A DNA stretch of 64,000 bases. Source: an uncultured bacterium. Lineage in GTDB: Bacteria; Bacillota; Clostridia; Lachnospirales; Lachnospiraceae. This document shows, one piece after another, positions 28,075 to 35,915 of this stretch. Position 1 is the first letter of the stretch, and each line of letters starts with the position of its first letter. The notes under the pieces are model-generated. The model ran no database searches and was not told where the DNA came from. It saw only the letters and a list, made by a program, of their open reading frames with translations. The stretch covers positions 124,001-188,000 of the forward strand of contig CAOKFN010000001.1 in assembly GCA_948467735.1 (NCBI GenBank). Direction: 5' to 3'. The translations under genes and the position numbers were made by a program.

Positions 28075-28292
28075 TTGACAATAATTCCTCCCCTCTCCCA
28101 GCTCTTCTGCATATGCTGACAATGATAACTTTTTCCTTGCAGACATTCCTCATGCCTTAATATATCAACAGATTTTTCCATGAATCATCCCCTGCTCTTC
28201 TTCAGAAGATATGTTCATTCCCCATCTGCGCCGCAGAGCGGCAGTCCGCCTTAACCAGCTGCGTCCTGCTGTCCGCCGCAGCTTTTCCGTCA

Positions 28293-29723
28293 TCATAATA
28301 TTTCCACATCCTGTATCATCACCGGTTTTCCCGTCTCCCGATACAAATGTACGATGCTGCTCCAGTCCCCATAATATGCATCGCTTACAATAACCGCTCT
28401 GTCCATGTCCGGTGAGTCGTCATAGATTCCGATATTCTCCCCACGGTATTGTTCCACCAGCTCCTGATACTCTTTCCACAGCCGGGGACGCATGGATTCT
28501 ATCGCCGCTTTCATCAGCGGGTGCGGCCTCCACAACAGTACGGCCTCCTCCCTGTTTTCCTGAAATATCCGAAATACGCTTCGCATTTTCGCCAGCATTT
28601 TCTCGCTGTGCTCCAGCAGGGCCGACACGCTGGTATTATACATAATAATTTTTTTCCGTTCGCCGTCGGGTTTTCGGATGAGCTTCGTCCATTCTTCTGG
28701 AATTTTTAAATCCTCTACTCCGGCGCTTTGTATCTTATCCACCTTTGGCGAACCCAGCCCCAGTATCTTCTTTTCCCAATACTGCTTGGTTTTTTCTCCG
28801 GAAGCTTTTGTCAAAATTTTAATATATGCCTGGCGCATATCCTCCGATTGTACAATCACTTTGTCGGCGTTCAAAACGCCGGGAAGCAGGCAGAATTTAT
28901 CCATTCCCTCCATTGCCTGTTGGTCTTCCGCATTTATCTCCCCCAAGATAAAATAAGGGATGTATATCAGCTGCTGTGTAAACTGCTTTAAATTTTTTGA
29001 ATAAAAGAACGGCATTATGCTGGTCACATAATTGCATTCATCATATGGATTATGTATAAATATCATATCCGGTCTGCGTTTTTCAAAATCATATGCCTCA
29101 TAGGATGTCATTGGCACATATTCCGGATACTGATCCGCCTCATAATGCATTTCGCCGAAGCTCCCGTCCGGTTTTCTATCGTAATAGGGAATCGGTATCA
29201 CATAAGCGTCGCAGTCTGGATCCTCGTCCGCCGCTTTCCAGACACTTTCCAGACTGTCCCACATCGAAGCCTTATAGGGAAGGAATACCGCTTCCCTCCG
29301 GATTTTTATATCCTTTTTGATGCTGATACTTATTTTAATTAAGGACTGGCTCAGCGCTTGATATATTTCCCGCTCCCTTAAATCCGCCGTCTTCACATAG
29401 GGCCTGCCCTCATCCATATCTTCGATGCCGCATGACTCTTTGAAACCAAATGCTACCTTGGATTCGCGCAATTTTGTATGAATGTTAAATAAAACCTCGC
29501 AGTATTCCTCCAGCAGAGGAATGACGGCGGCGTCTTGTCCTTCCGTGGTCTCTATCAATCCTCCCAGAGAAACTGCCCCCTCCTGACAGTCGGCAAGCAG
29601 GGTTAATGCCGTCTGAATATTCTGCTGTTCCACTGCTTTTCTGATTTCTTCATGCGCCTGCCCGAGCAGTTCCACGAAGTCCTCCGCCTGTTTTTTCTGA
29701 GCCTTTCTCATATCCTCCCTCAT
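28293..29723 (-). CDS. CDP-glycerol glycerophosphotransferase-like (TagB/TagF-type) protein
   Basis: 476 residues. A helical N-terminal region of about 130 residues precedes a GT-B-like domain related to CDP-glycerol:poly(glycerophosphate) transferases: AVFLPYKASMWDSLESVWKA, YVIPIPYYDRKPDGSFG, RPDMIFIHNPYDECNYVTSI, QLIYIPYFILGE, IIMYNTSVSALLEHSEKML, AVLLWRPHPLMKAAIESM, and VSDAYYGDWSSIVHLYRETG with KPVMIQD. The last part matches the SD..S.. donor-phosphate region of the TagF family. It may place a phosphoglycerol or other phospho-polyol on the glycan. ATG at 29723 has no close ribosome binding site; ATG at 29711 is an alternative. It is the upstream-most gene of the minus-strand locus. Confidence 0.75.
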   Translation of the reverse strand: MREDMRKAQKKQAEDFVELLGQAHEEIRKAVEQQNIQTALTLLADCQEGAVSLGGLIETTEGQDAAVIPLLEEYCEVLFNIHTKLRESKVAFGFKESCGIEDMDEGRPYVKTADLREREIYQALSQSLIKISISIKKDIKIRREAVFLPYKASMWDSLESVWKAADEDPDCDAYVIPIPYYDRKPDGSFGEMHYEADQYPEYVPMTSYEAYDFEKRRPDMIFIHNPYDECNYVTSIMPFFYSKNLKQFTQQLIYIPYFILGEINAEDQQAMEGMDKFCLLPGVLNADKVIVQSEDMRQAYIKILTKASGEKTKQYWEKKILGLGSPKVDKIQSAGVEDLKIPEEWTKLIRKPDGERKKIIMYNTSVSALLEHSEKMLAKMRSVFRIFQENREEAVLLWRPHPLMKAAIESMRPRLWKEYQELVEQYRGENIGIYDDSPDMDRAVIVSDAYYGDWSSIVHLYRETGKPVMIQDVEIL

Positions 29724-30165
29724 GTCGAACAGTCTAAACTCAAATAGAATTTTCTCACTTTGGAATCTATTTCCTGCTGTTTCGGTTCATAAAATTAATA
29801 AGGCACATTGGACATTGAAAACAGCTTTTCAATGTTGCGGATTTCTCCGCTTCGCTCCTTGGTACATCATGTTCCTGCGCACGAGAAATTTTATCCTCCA
29901 TGCCCTTTCCCAAGCGCCGCTTACATTTCAGCATGTTCCCAAGGTCTTGGCATACCCAATACGCAGAAAAATCTCTGCCTTCTAATGCCGTCGGTTATTT
30001 TTATATGACAGGCAAAACCCTCTTCCGAAGTTCCCTCCCATACAGACGGGATTTCTGCTTCTGCCTGCTTTATCATGAACGCTCTTTCCGATCCATGCCC
30101 AAGGCATTGGTAAAATCCCGGCTTTCCACCAGAACTTATCCAGAACGCTGTTCTTATGACCGCTT
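29724..30165 (-). ncRNA. Hairpin-rich noncoding stretch 3' of TnpB-like gene; omega-RNA candidate
   Basis: There is no convincing coding frame here. On the strand of the TnpB-like gene it contains several inverted repeats: AGAAC/GTTCT (30142-30154), ATGCC/GGCAT (about 30095-30106), CGGGATTT/AAATCCCG enclosing 30055-30112, and GCAGA/TCTGC (29963-29978). TnpB proteins use a guide RNA (omega-RNA) transcribed from the 3' part of their gene and the downstream flank, so position and structure fit. The scaffold end and guide cannot be located by eye. The stretch also has to contain the promoter for the CDP-glycerol-transferase-like gene. Confidence 0.35.
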
Positions 30166-31614
30166 TCATTTTACAATCTTCCCCGCCAGTCCGCGCTTTA
30201 GTACATTTCTTGCGGTATTGGTTTTCTCCGCCGCACTGTATCCGCAGGCCGCGCAGACAAAATATCTCTGGGAATACCCTCTTTCCCGAAACACATCGCT
30301 TTCATTTACCCTGCTGCCAGCAGCACCACAGCTGCTGCATTCTCTGCTAATGTCTTTCCCAAGCACTTCCACTATGTCAATGGAATGTTCCCTGCATTTC
30401 AACTCCAGACGCTGTCGGATATACCCCCTCTGCCACATGGACACGGAATGATTAATCCTTCTGCTGACACCGCCGCCCTGCGGTTTGGGCAGTTTCACCA
30501 CATAGACAGTGCCGGGCTGTTCCTCCCGAATAAAACGATTCAGCTCATGATTAATATAGCTGTGCATCCATTCTTCATACCGCTTCTTTTGGGCATTATA
30601 TTTTTTCCGGCCGATATTTCCATCGCGGTTTCTTTGATAGTTTCCTGTCTGCTTCCGCATCCAGTCCGCATATTCCGTCTGGTATCTGCCCAGTTCTTCC
30701 CCATAACTGTGCCCTTTGTCGGTGGTCAGCATGGTAAAGATTCCCATTGCCAGACCTGTCTTATTGATATAATTCGTATGGCTGCGTACCGCCACATTGA
30801 TGGGAACATCAATGGCAATGCTACCATCCTGCAGGTTAAGCTTAATATAAAGCTGGCTCTTGTAGCGGTTGCCGTCCGTCAACGGGACGAAAATTCGTTT
30901 TCGGTTTTCCTTTGTGGAAATATAGATGCCATGGCAGTTATCATTCCTGCTGTTCCTTGAAATTTGAGCATCCCCGCTTTCCTTCATGGCTTGGTCATTC
31001 CCGCCCGCTCCCTTGGTCGTGCTTTTCTTCAAATCTCCATAACGGTACGCCCTCTCTGAAATAGAAAAGCCTTCTGCGGAATCCGTGTGTAATTTCACAT
31101 GGTATTTGCGCACCTGTCTGCACAAGTACCGATTCAGTCTGTCCGTATCCACCCTGACAGCCAGTTCTTCCTGCTGCCTGCGGATTTCCTCCGGCAGTTC
31201 CGCCCGGGTTTGATTCAGCACCGCCTCAAAAGCATTGTGTACCTTCAGCAGAAAACGGAGATAATGCTTCTCATCCGCATTAAAATTTACATTCTGCCCT
31301 GTCAGCTTCAGTATTTTAGATTTTGTCCTAGTCCACTGACACTTGATATCCCCGAGAGCGTCGAATACCGCAAGGTAGAAGTACGCCGACGGTAATCCCA
31401 GATCTGCTCTCAGCCCACTTTCCGTCATCTCGTTCTGAACGGTATAGCCGGGATAAATCTTGGCCAGACTTCCTATGCCGCCATACCTTGCATATACATA
31501 GTTCTTTACCCGGCGATAGTCCTCGGCAATTTCCCGGAGCTTCGCCATATCCTCCGGCGGAATGGCTCCTCTGCTGTATTGATGAACCGTCTTGCAAATT
31601 GTTTCCGGCGGCAT
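30166..31614 (-). CDS. TnpB-like RNA-guided protein with substituted RuvC residues, 482 aa
   Basis: Resembles OrfB/TnpB of IS200/IS605 elements. A C-terminal zinc ribbon is intact (ECSSCGAAG ... YFVCAACGYSA). The preceding helix NHSVSMWQRGYIRQRLELKC and EVLGKDISRECSSCG are characteristic. The RuvC-I strand reads KTGLAMGIFTMLTTDKG where active TnpB has GxDxG, so Ala replaces Asp. RuvC-II reads VYVVKLPKPQG where Glu is expected, giving Lys. RuvC-III reads AAEKTNTARNVL where an Asp precedes NxAR, giving Lys. All three catalytic carboxylates therefore look lost while the rest is full length. ATG at 31614 follows GGGAGGGTGG; 31650 is an alternative. It could be an RNA-guided DNA binder rather than a nuclease; no TnpA gene is adjacent. 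Confidence 0.75.
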   Translation of the reverse strand: MPPETICKTVHQYSRGAIPPEDMAKLREIAEDYRRVKNYVYARYGGIGSLAKIYPGYTVQNEMTESGLRADLGLPSAYFYLAVFDALGDIKCQWTRTKSKILKLTGQNVNFNADEKHYLRFLLKVHNAFEAVLNQTRAELPEEIRRQQEELAVRVDTDRLNRYLCRQVRKYHVKLHTDSAEGFSISERAYRYGDLKKSTTKGAGGNDQAMKESGDAQISRNSRNDNCHGIYISTKENRKRIFVPLTDGNRYKSQLYIKLNLQDGSIAIDVPINVAVRSHTNYINKTGLAMGIFTMLTTDKGHSYGEELGRYQTEYADWMRKQTGNYQRNRDGNIGRKKYNAQKKRYEEWMHSYINHELNRFIREEQPGTVYVVKLPKPQGGGVSRRINHSVSMWQRGYIRQRLELKCREHSIDIVEVLGKDISRECSSCGAAGSRVNESDVFRERGYSQRYFVCAACGYSAAEKTNTARNVLKRGLAGKIVK

Positions 31615-31685
31615 TCCCACCCTCCCTGCATTTTTTATTCTGCTCTCCATTCCCCATTCTGCCGACCAAAACAGCTGCTTAAGAT

Positions 31686-31710
31686 TTCGCAGATTATCTT
31701 AATCTGCGAA
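31686..31710. repeat. 25-bp palindrome, left copy
   Basis: An 11-bp perfect inverted repeat TTCGCAGATTA / TAATCTGCGAA with loop TCT. The same palindrome occurs inverted at 32045-32069 (loop AGA). Both copies are flanked outside by CTTAA-like sequence (CTTAAGA before this copy, TTAAG after the other), so the similarity extends to about 30 bp as terminal inverted repeats. Confidence 0.85.
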
Positions 31711-31833
31711 TTCCCTTTGAAAATTTGATAAATACTTTATTTTTCTATCATTGACCCCTTAACCTGACCCCTAATATTCAACAATGAGCTTAATATACAT
31801 TACGGATTCCTTTGGCGTATCCGGCCATTTGAA

Positions 31834-31944
31834 TTATTTTTGTTGACCATTTTTATGACCACTAATAAAATTTTTAAACCCTGCAAGTGCCCTGTTTATG
31901 CGTACTTGAGAAGAAGCTCTCTGAGAAATTCTTGAAATAGACAT
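31834..31944 (-). pseudogene. 36-codon frame inside palindrome-bounded segment, possible gene tail
   Basis: Reads MSISRISQRASSQVRINRAL and ends GFKNFISGHKNGQQK. The frame stays open upstream for about 20 more codons without a standard start, so it may be the 3' end of a decayed gene. It is basic and resembles the tail of a DNA-binding protein or transposase, but no family is recognised. Confidence 0.25.
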
Positions 31945-32044
31945 TCTTTTCTTGACAAAATAACTTGTAAAATCTATAATAAAACTATCCTTAACAGCTG
32001 ATATTTACAGTACAGGCAAAGATAAAGTTCTACATTAAAAAATT

Positions 32045-32069
32045 TTCGCAGATTAAGATAATCTGCGAA
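32045..32069. repeat. 25-bp palindrome, right copy (inverted)
   Basis: TTCGCAGATTA / TAATCTGCGAA with loop AGA, the reverse complement of the copy at 31686-31710. It sits 12 bp beyond the stop of the Thg1-like gene. It lacks a T-tract and is too AT-rich for a good intrinsic terminator. Confidence 0.85.
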
Positions 32070-32080
32070 TTTAAGATACC

Positions 32081-32845
32081 TTATGTAAGAGGCTGCAAAA
32101 ATCTCAAAACCCATTCCCGATACTCATCGCCAATCAACAGCTCCATATTTGTTTCAATCTGCTTCCTTATAGCGACCACCGTTTCTTTGGCGATAGGATT
32201 ATATCCCTCCTTTTCATAAGAAGCATAATACAATCCGATTCCCCGTTTCTGCCAGCCCGGAAGATCATTATAATTGATATGTTCTGAGAATAACAGTTCG
32301 TTTTTCCATGAAACCGTCTTTCCCTCCAGCTCTTCCGACGCCTGTCTGGGCAATATTCCTTTTTTTCTCAGCATCCAATAGCAGTGTGCATTCAGAGAAT
32401 TTCTATGGGAGTCTTCCTGTCTCCACGCAAAGTAATCCCCCACGCATTCCTGATTGGGAAGCGGAATGACTCTACAGTCAAAGCAGGCCGGAACCCCCAG
32501 CTGCAGGGACATATAAGCGCTCGCCTCCCCTGCCAGCACTGAGTTAAGCTTTCTGGTTTTCCTGCCAAACGTATTGTCCTCCGGATGAAAAAGAAGGGAA
32601 ATTTCATCGCTCTGCGTGTATCCATAGACAATTCGGAAACCGCACTCCATCAAGTGTCTCACCGTCCCAACCATCGCGTCCCGGAACCTAGTGTCAAAAG
32701 GCGCTTCAAATTTACAGATTTCTTTGGTGAGCTTCGTAAAGCCGCGGCCGTCCAGCCGGGCCGCGAGATAGAGCTCCGGCCATATATACTGATCCAAAGA
32801 CTCCTCAAACCGCCTCATTCTGCTGTCCAATTCCTCAAAATTCAC
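32081..32845 (-). CDS. Thg1-like 3'-5' RNA polymerase (tRNA-His guanylyltransferase family)
   Basis: 254 residues matching bacterial Thg1-like proteins. The palm-domain metal site is in ELYLAARLDGRGFTKLTKEI (R-x-DGRGF), followed by CKFEAPFDTRFRDAMVGTV and the second carboxylate in VYGYTQSDEISLLFHPE (QSDE). The tail contains FDCRVIPLPNQECVGDYFAW with RQEDSHRNSLN, also family-typical. Thg1-like proteins add nucleotides in the 3'-5' direction to repair truncated tRNA 5' ends. GTG at 32845 is the start, with GGGTGG upstream. It lies 43 bp after the P-loop kinase gene in the same direction, which supports an RNA-repair unit. No RNA ligase is adjacent in this window. Confidence 0.88.
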   Translation of the reverse strand: MNFEELDSRMRRFEESLDQYIWPELYLAARLDGRGFTKLTKEICKFEAPFDTRFRDAMVGTVRHLMECGFRIVYGYTQSDEISLLFHPEDNTFGRKTRKLNSVLAGEASAYMSLQLGVPACFDCRVIPLPNQECVGDYFAWRQEDSHRNSLNAHCYWMLRKKGILPRQASEELEGKTVSWKNELLFSEHINYNDLPGWQKRGIGLYYASYEKEGYNPIAKETVVAIRKQIETNMELLIGDEYREWVLRFLQPLT

Positions 32846-32888
32846 TCAAACCACCCTGCCTTTCCGAAATTTAAAATCTTCATTCCGT

Positions 32889-33350
32889 TCATGCTTTCCA
32901 AGGCTCCACAATAAATTTCCCCTGTTCCATTCTGACAAAATACAGCCTGTCAAAGCCCTCCTGCGGACTCGGCAGCTCCAAGCGCCCTGACGTACAGGCA
33001 ATGGCTTTGTCGGGCACGCAGGCCTTTCCTGTCCGAGCGCGGTTGCGTTCGATGCAGTCTGCCAGAACTGAGCGGAAAAAATAGCCTTCTATCCTGTAAT
33101 TGTACGCTCTGGCGGCGCCGATATACCTTGCCCGGTCCTCTTTGGACGGGTTTGTATTATCCACCACAAAAGAATCGCCCCTCCGCAGGCATTCCTCCAG
33201 CAAAAGCCTCTCTTTATTCCGGGTGTGCAGAGTATCCAGATTGATATGTACATATTCCCACAGCATTTGACGGTAAAAGGTTGTTTTGCCGCTTGCCTGC
33301 AGGCCTATGAAAATAACCGCTTTCGGAGTTTGATCCGCCAATACTTCCAT
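32889..33350 (-). CDS. P-loop polynucleotide kinase-like ATPase, 153 aa
   Basis: A small Walker-A kinase: AVIFIGLQASGKTTFYRQM at residues 11-29 (GxxxSGKTT), YVHINLDTLHTRNKERLLLE, and SFVVDNTNPSKEDRARYIGA, the DNTN motif typical of T4 Pnk-like and related RNA 5'-kinases. NRARTGK in the lid region may provide the substrate arginine. T4 Pnk-type kinases phosphorylate 5'-OH RNA ends left by anticodon nucleases. The gene lies just before the Thg1-like gene, so together they could rebuild damaged tRNA ends. Substrate specificity is inferred; a nucleoside or small-molecule kinase is possible. ATG at 33350 follows AGGAAGGGCAGT. Confidence 0.78.
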   Translation of the reverse strand: MEVLADQTPKAVIFIGLQASGKTTFYRQMLWEYVHINLDTLHTRNKERLLLEECLRRGDSFVVDNTNPSKEDRARYIGAARAYNYRIEGYFFRSVLADCIERNRARTGKACVPDKAIACTSGRLELPSPQEGFDRLYFVRMEQGKFIVEPWKA

Positions 33351-33489
33351 ACTGCCCTTCCTCTGTCCCTGTTCCTTTTTCTTTCAAAGCATATCGGCTT
33401 CCTTTATCTGTTTTTCCGGACACGCCGCCCGCCGTCCACATTCTCCGGCCCAATCCGGCCTTTTCACGGACAATGCCCGGTTCTTTCCA

Positions 33490-33511
33490 CCATCAGCGGC
33501 GCATAGTAATA
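33490..33511. repeat. 22-bp duplicate of a segment inside the adjacent gene
   Basis: The 22 bases here are identical to 34156-34177, which encode YYYAPLM inside the membrane-protein gene at 33515-34816. On the minus strand this copy still reads SYYYAPLM, then runs into unrelated sequence. It looks like a remnant of a paralogous copy or an unequal recombination event just beyond the gene's stop. Confidence 0.8.
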
Positions 33512-33514
33512 CGA

Positions 33515-34816
33515 CTACTCTATGGAAAAAGAGGTTTTGTTAAGTATCCGTACCACACGCCATTCGCCGTTGTACTTCACAAAAATAAACAAATATGCAT
33601 TGGCATTCTCCACCTCGTCGTTTATCAGAGTAAAATTAATCTGGCAGGCAGACATGTCCTCCGAATATGCCATATATTTTGTAATACCTGCGTCTTTCAA
33701 TTTGGTATCCCAGCCGAATGTCCACTTCAGCGACCCTTGGGCCATATATGCTCTTTTGGCCGCCTCGGAATCAGGCACCAGATATGAAACATACCTCTCA
33801 TAATTTGCCGAAAGATTTCTATTGCGATTCCCGCTGTATGCCACATAGGCGTCAAAGACCGTCATAATATAATCCGAAAGCGTCTGCGAAATTTCGTCGT
33901 CGATTTCATAGAGATATTCCCCGTCCTCCACAGTGCATTCCAGCCGGTTCCCGCCGTTTGTTTCCACCGTAACCTCCGGCGGCAGGATAAGTCCCTGTAC
34001 CGTATATATCTCCCGCCCCGGTACAAACGGGATAAAATCCTCTATCCCTTCAAAATCCTCATCACTTTGTATCTCTTTCAAAGAATTTTCTTCACTCAGC
34101 ACAATGCCGTTTACCTTGACAGTGCTGCCTGCCGGAACCGTAATCCGATAATCCTCCATCAGCGGCGCATAGTAATAAGATTTCCCCGCCGAGTATGCCA
34201 ATTCCAGCCGACTGCCCCCGGCGTCTTCCACCGTGACTCCTTCCATATCATAGATATCGTCCATCCGATATTTTGAAAGACCGCCGATATCGTCCCTGTT
34301 TTCGTCAAAAATGCCAAGGCTCAATTTCTGGGCGTTTTCCTGCACCAGACATTCCGTCCCCACCGCCTCGCCGTCGATACGGATCACGGCGTCCTGCGGA
34401 ATATAAATACACAGCCCGCTCCCTGCAAGTTCGATATCGCCCGTCTCCCATTCATGACAGCCGAAAGGCAGCTTCTCCCCTTCCTTGAGGGAAACCGTGA
34501 GCATATCCTCATTTCCAAAACGTATGCAGTATACGGGCGTTTCCTCGGTGTAACTATCCATTTTCTTGTAAAAGGCCGCATGTTCCAAGTCCAGCGTGTC
34601 CACATAGCCTGCGCTCACGCCTTTTTGGGTCAGAAATCCATGCCAATAAGCGCTGTCCGTCCCTGCAAGCAGCGCTTCCATCCCATGGTCCGGACGGGAT
34701 TTCTCATAAGCATCCATTCCCCTCCACAAAAGCGCAAGCCCCAATAGGTTGAGCCAGAAAAGCAGCAGCAGATAGAGGGTAAAGCCGATGGCAAATTTAC
34801 TCTTTTTTCTCTTCAT
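33515..34816 (-). CDS. Membrane-anchored extracytoplasmic protein, 433 aa
   Basis: N-terminal cytoplasmic KRKKSK followed by one membrane span (FAIGFTLYLLLLFWLNLLGLA, residues 7-27), then about 400 residues outside. Two similar middle sections each contain a short VxVNG or VxIDG strand (IPQDAVIRIDGEAVGTECLV; ITVPAGSTVKVNGIVLSEEN), like the repeated beta domains in TcaA-type proteins. The C-terminal 140 residues (SQTLSDYIMTVFDAYVAYSG ... YLFIFVKYNGEWRVVRILN) have an NTF2-like helix plus sheet pattern. Function unknown; probably cell-envelope. It ends the unit that starts with the NAGPA-domain gene, 19 bp upstream. Confidence 0.68.
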   Translation of the reverse strand: MKRKKSKFAIGFTLYLLLLFWLNLLGLALLWRGMDAYEKSRPDHGMEALLAGTDSAYWHGFLTQKGVSAGYVDTLDLEHAAFYKKMDSYTEETPVYCIRFGNEDMLTVSLKEGEKLPFGCHEWETGDIELAGSGLCIYIPQDAVIRIDGEAVGTECLVQENAQKLSLGIFDENRDDIGGLSKYRMDDIYDMEGVTVEDAGGSRLELAYSAGKSYYYAPLMEDYRITVPAGSTVKVNGIVLSEENSLKEIQSDEDFEGIEDFIPFVPGREIYTVQGLILPPEVTVETNGGNRLECTVEDGEYLYEIDDEISQTLSDYIMTVFDAYVAYSGNRNRNLSANYERYVSYLVPDSEAAKRAYMAQGSLKWTFGWDTKLKDAGITKYMAYSEDMSACQINFTLINDEVENANAYLFIFVKYNGEWRVVRILNKTSFSIE

Positions 34817-34835
34817 GGAAAATAACCGTCCTTTG

Positions 34836-35867
34836 TCAATCCGAGGTATTGTAAGGCTTTATCAAAAAAGCAGAAGGCAGCGCCCTTGTTCCTCTGACAG
34901 AAGCGTTGATGTTCAAGGTTTCATCATTATAAATCATCTGCGACGAAGACCCTCCGTCCAGATTCCCCGCATTGACCGCTCCATATTCAAGCATAATGCC
35001 CGTAAGGTCCTCCAGCGTGGCTCCAAGGCTCGTTACCTGCCTGCCGTCCACCACCAGCATCAAAACGGCGCCGTCCGACCGCTGGCCGATCGCGGTTCTG
35101 GGATTTATGCCGCTGCTGCTGTTTATGGGATCCCCGTTCACAATAAGCGCCGGGCCGAAGCTGCAGGCCCATTGTATTTTGCGGTTCAGAGCCTCCCTCC
35201 CCGACATATAGCCCACATGCAGTATTCCCTCGTTGTCAAAGCCTATCACCGTGGACATGGTGCTTTCCTCTCCCCATGCCAGCTTTCCTTCGGTTATCAC
35301 GATTCCGTCCGGAATACCGCCGGTGCCCATTCCCTCCGGATCATAGAACCCGCCGGCGTTTATGCCGCCCACGGCGTCGTATTTTTCCACCAGCTTTTCC
35401 AAGCTTAAGCCCTTTTCTCCGAAAGAATCCGGCACTCCCACAAAAATTCTGGACGGGTCGTCGATTATCATCATAATACCGCGGTATGTGGCCCCGGTAA
35501 TCTGTTCAAATTTCACTCCGCTGTCTTCTTCCATATCCTCCGCACCGGACGACGCTCCGCTTTCCTCCGTCTGCTTTCTTGTGGCGGATATGGTAACAAG
35601 GGAGGTGTCCACCTTGGGCGCTTCCACAATAGTATCCTTATAACCCATAATCTCCGCCACTCTCTCCTCCGTCAGAAACAAATCCGGAATAAATCCCGCC
35701 GCACTGGTTTCCTTCAACGAACGGGTGAGCAGTTCCTGCGCGCTCACCGACGGACCGCAGAGTATGACATACACCACGCCCGCGACTCCCAGAAGCGCCA
35801 TAAACAAGGTGCCCGATACTATCAAAAATGCCCGCCTTACTGCGGTCAAAATCCTGCGTTTTCTCAT
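34836..35867 (-). CDS. Phosphodiester glycosidase (NAGPA-domain) membrane protein, 343 aa
   Basis: A membrane anchor (AFLIVSGTLFMALLGVAGVV) is followed by a PF09992-type phosphodiester glycosidase domain: RGIMMIIDDPSRIFVGVPD, YDAVGGINAGGFYDPEGMGT, GGIPDGIVITEGKL, IGFDNEGILHVGYM, FGPALIVNGDPINSSSGI, PRTAIGQRSDGAVLMLVVDG, and NAGNLDGGSSSQMIYNDE. The domain is homologous to the uncovering enzyme that removes GlcNAc from phosphodiesters and is common in Firmicutes exopolysaccharide and wall metabolism. The strong promoter at 36029-36057 and a structured leader lie upstream. The only GGAG lies about 21 nt from the ATG, so translation initiation may depend on RNA structure. Confidence 0.83.
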   Translation of the reverse strand: MRKRRILTAVRRAFLIVSGTLFMALLGVAGVVYVILCGPSVSAQELLTRSLKETSAAGFIPDLFLTEERVAEIMGYKDTIVEAPKVDTSLVTISATRKQTEESGASSGAEDMEEDSGVKFEQITGATYRGIMMIIDDPSRIFVGVPDSFGEKGLSLEKLVEKYDAVGGINAGGFYDPEGMGTGGIPDGIVITEGKLAWGEESTMSTVIGFDNEGILHVGYMSGREALNRKIQWACSFGPALIVNGDPINSSSGINPRTAIGQRSDGAVLMLVVDGRQVTSLGATLEDLTGIMLEYGAVNAGNLDGGSSSQMIYNDETLNINASVRGTRALPSAFLIKPYNTSD

Positions 35868-35915
35868 AAATAGTGTTTGTAATGTTTTCTCCTAAAATAT
35901 ATGTGTCAGCTGTAA

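Larger units (their letters stand above)
31615..32080. other. Noncoding gap with inverted palindromes between TnpB-like and Thg1-like genes
   Basis: A 466-bp stretch, AT-rich compared with its surroundings. It holds two inverted copies of a 25-bp palindrome (31686-31710 and 32045-32069) and one short minus-strand frame (31834-31944). No promoter could be assigned confidently. It may be a small nonautonomous or decayed mobile element. Confidence 0.5.

Noticed and set aside
1..29723. Search for Wzx/Wzy, ABC exporter or LicD genes in the glycan locus
   Set aside because: No polytopic flippase or polymerase and no DDxD-type LicD protein were found; the only many-span protein is the BCCT transporter.
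30385..30960. Plus-strand open frame of 191 codons
   Set aside because: It lies wholly inside the TnpB-like gene on the other strand, lacks a ribosome binding site and has no protein-like motifs.
31686..32069. Palindromes considered as intrinsic terminators
   Set aside because: AT-rich stems without T-tracts and one copy lies upstream of a gene start.
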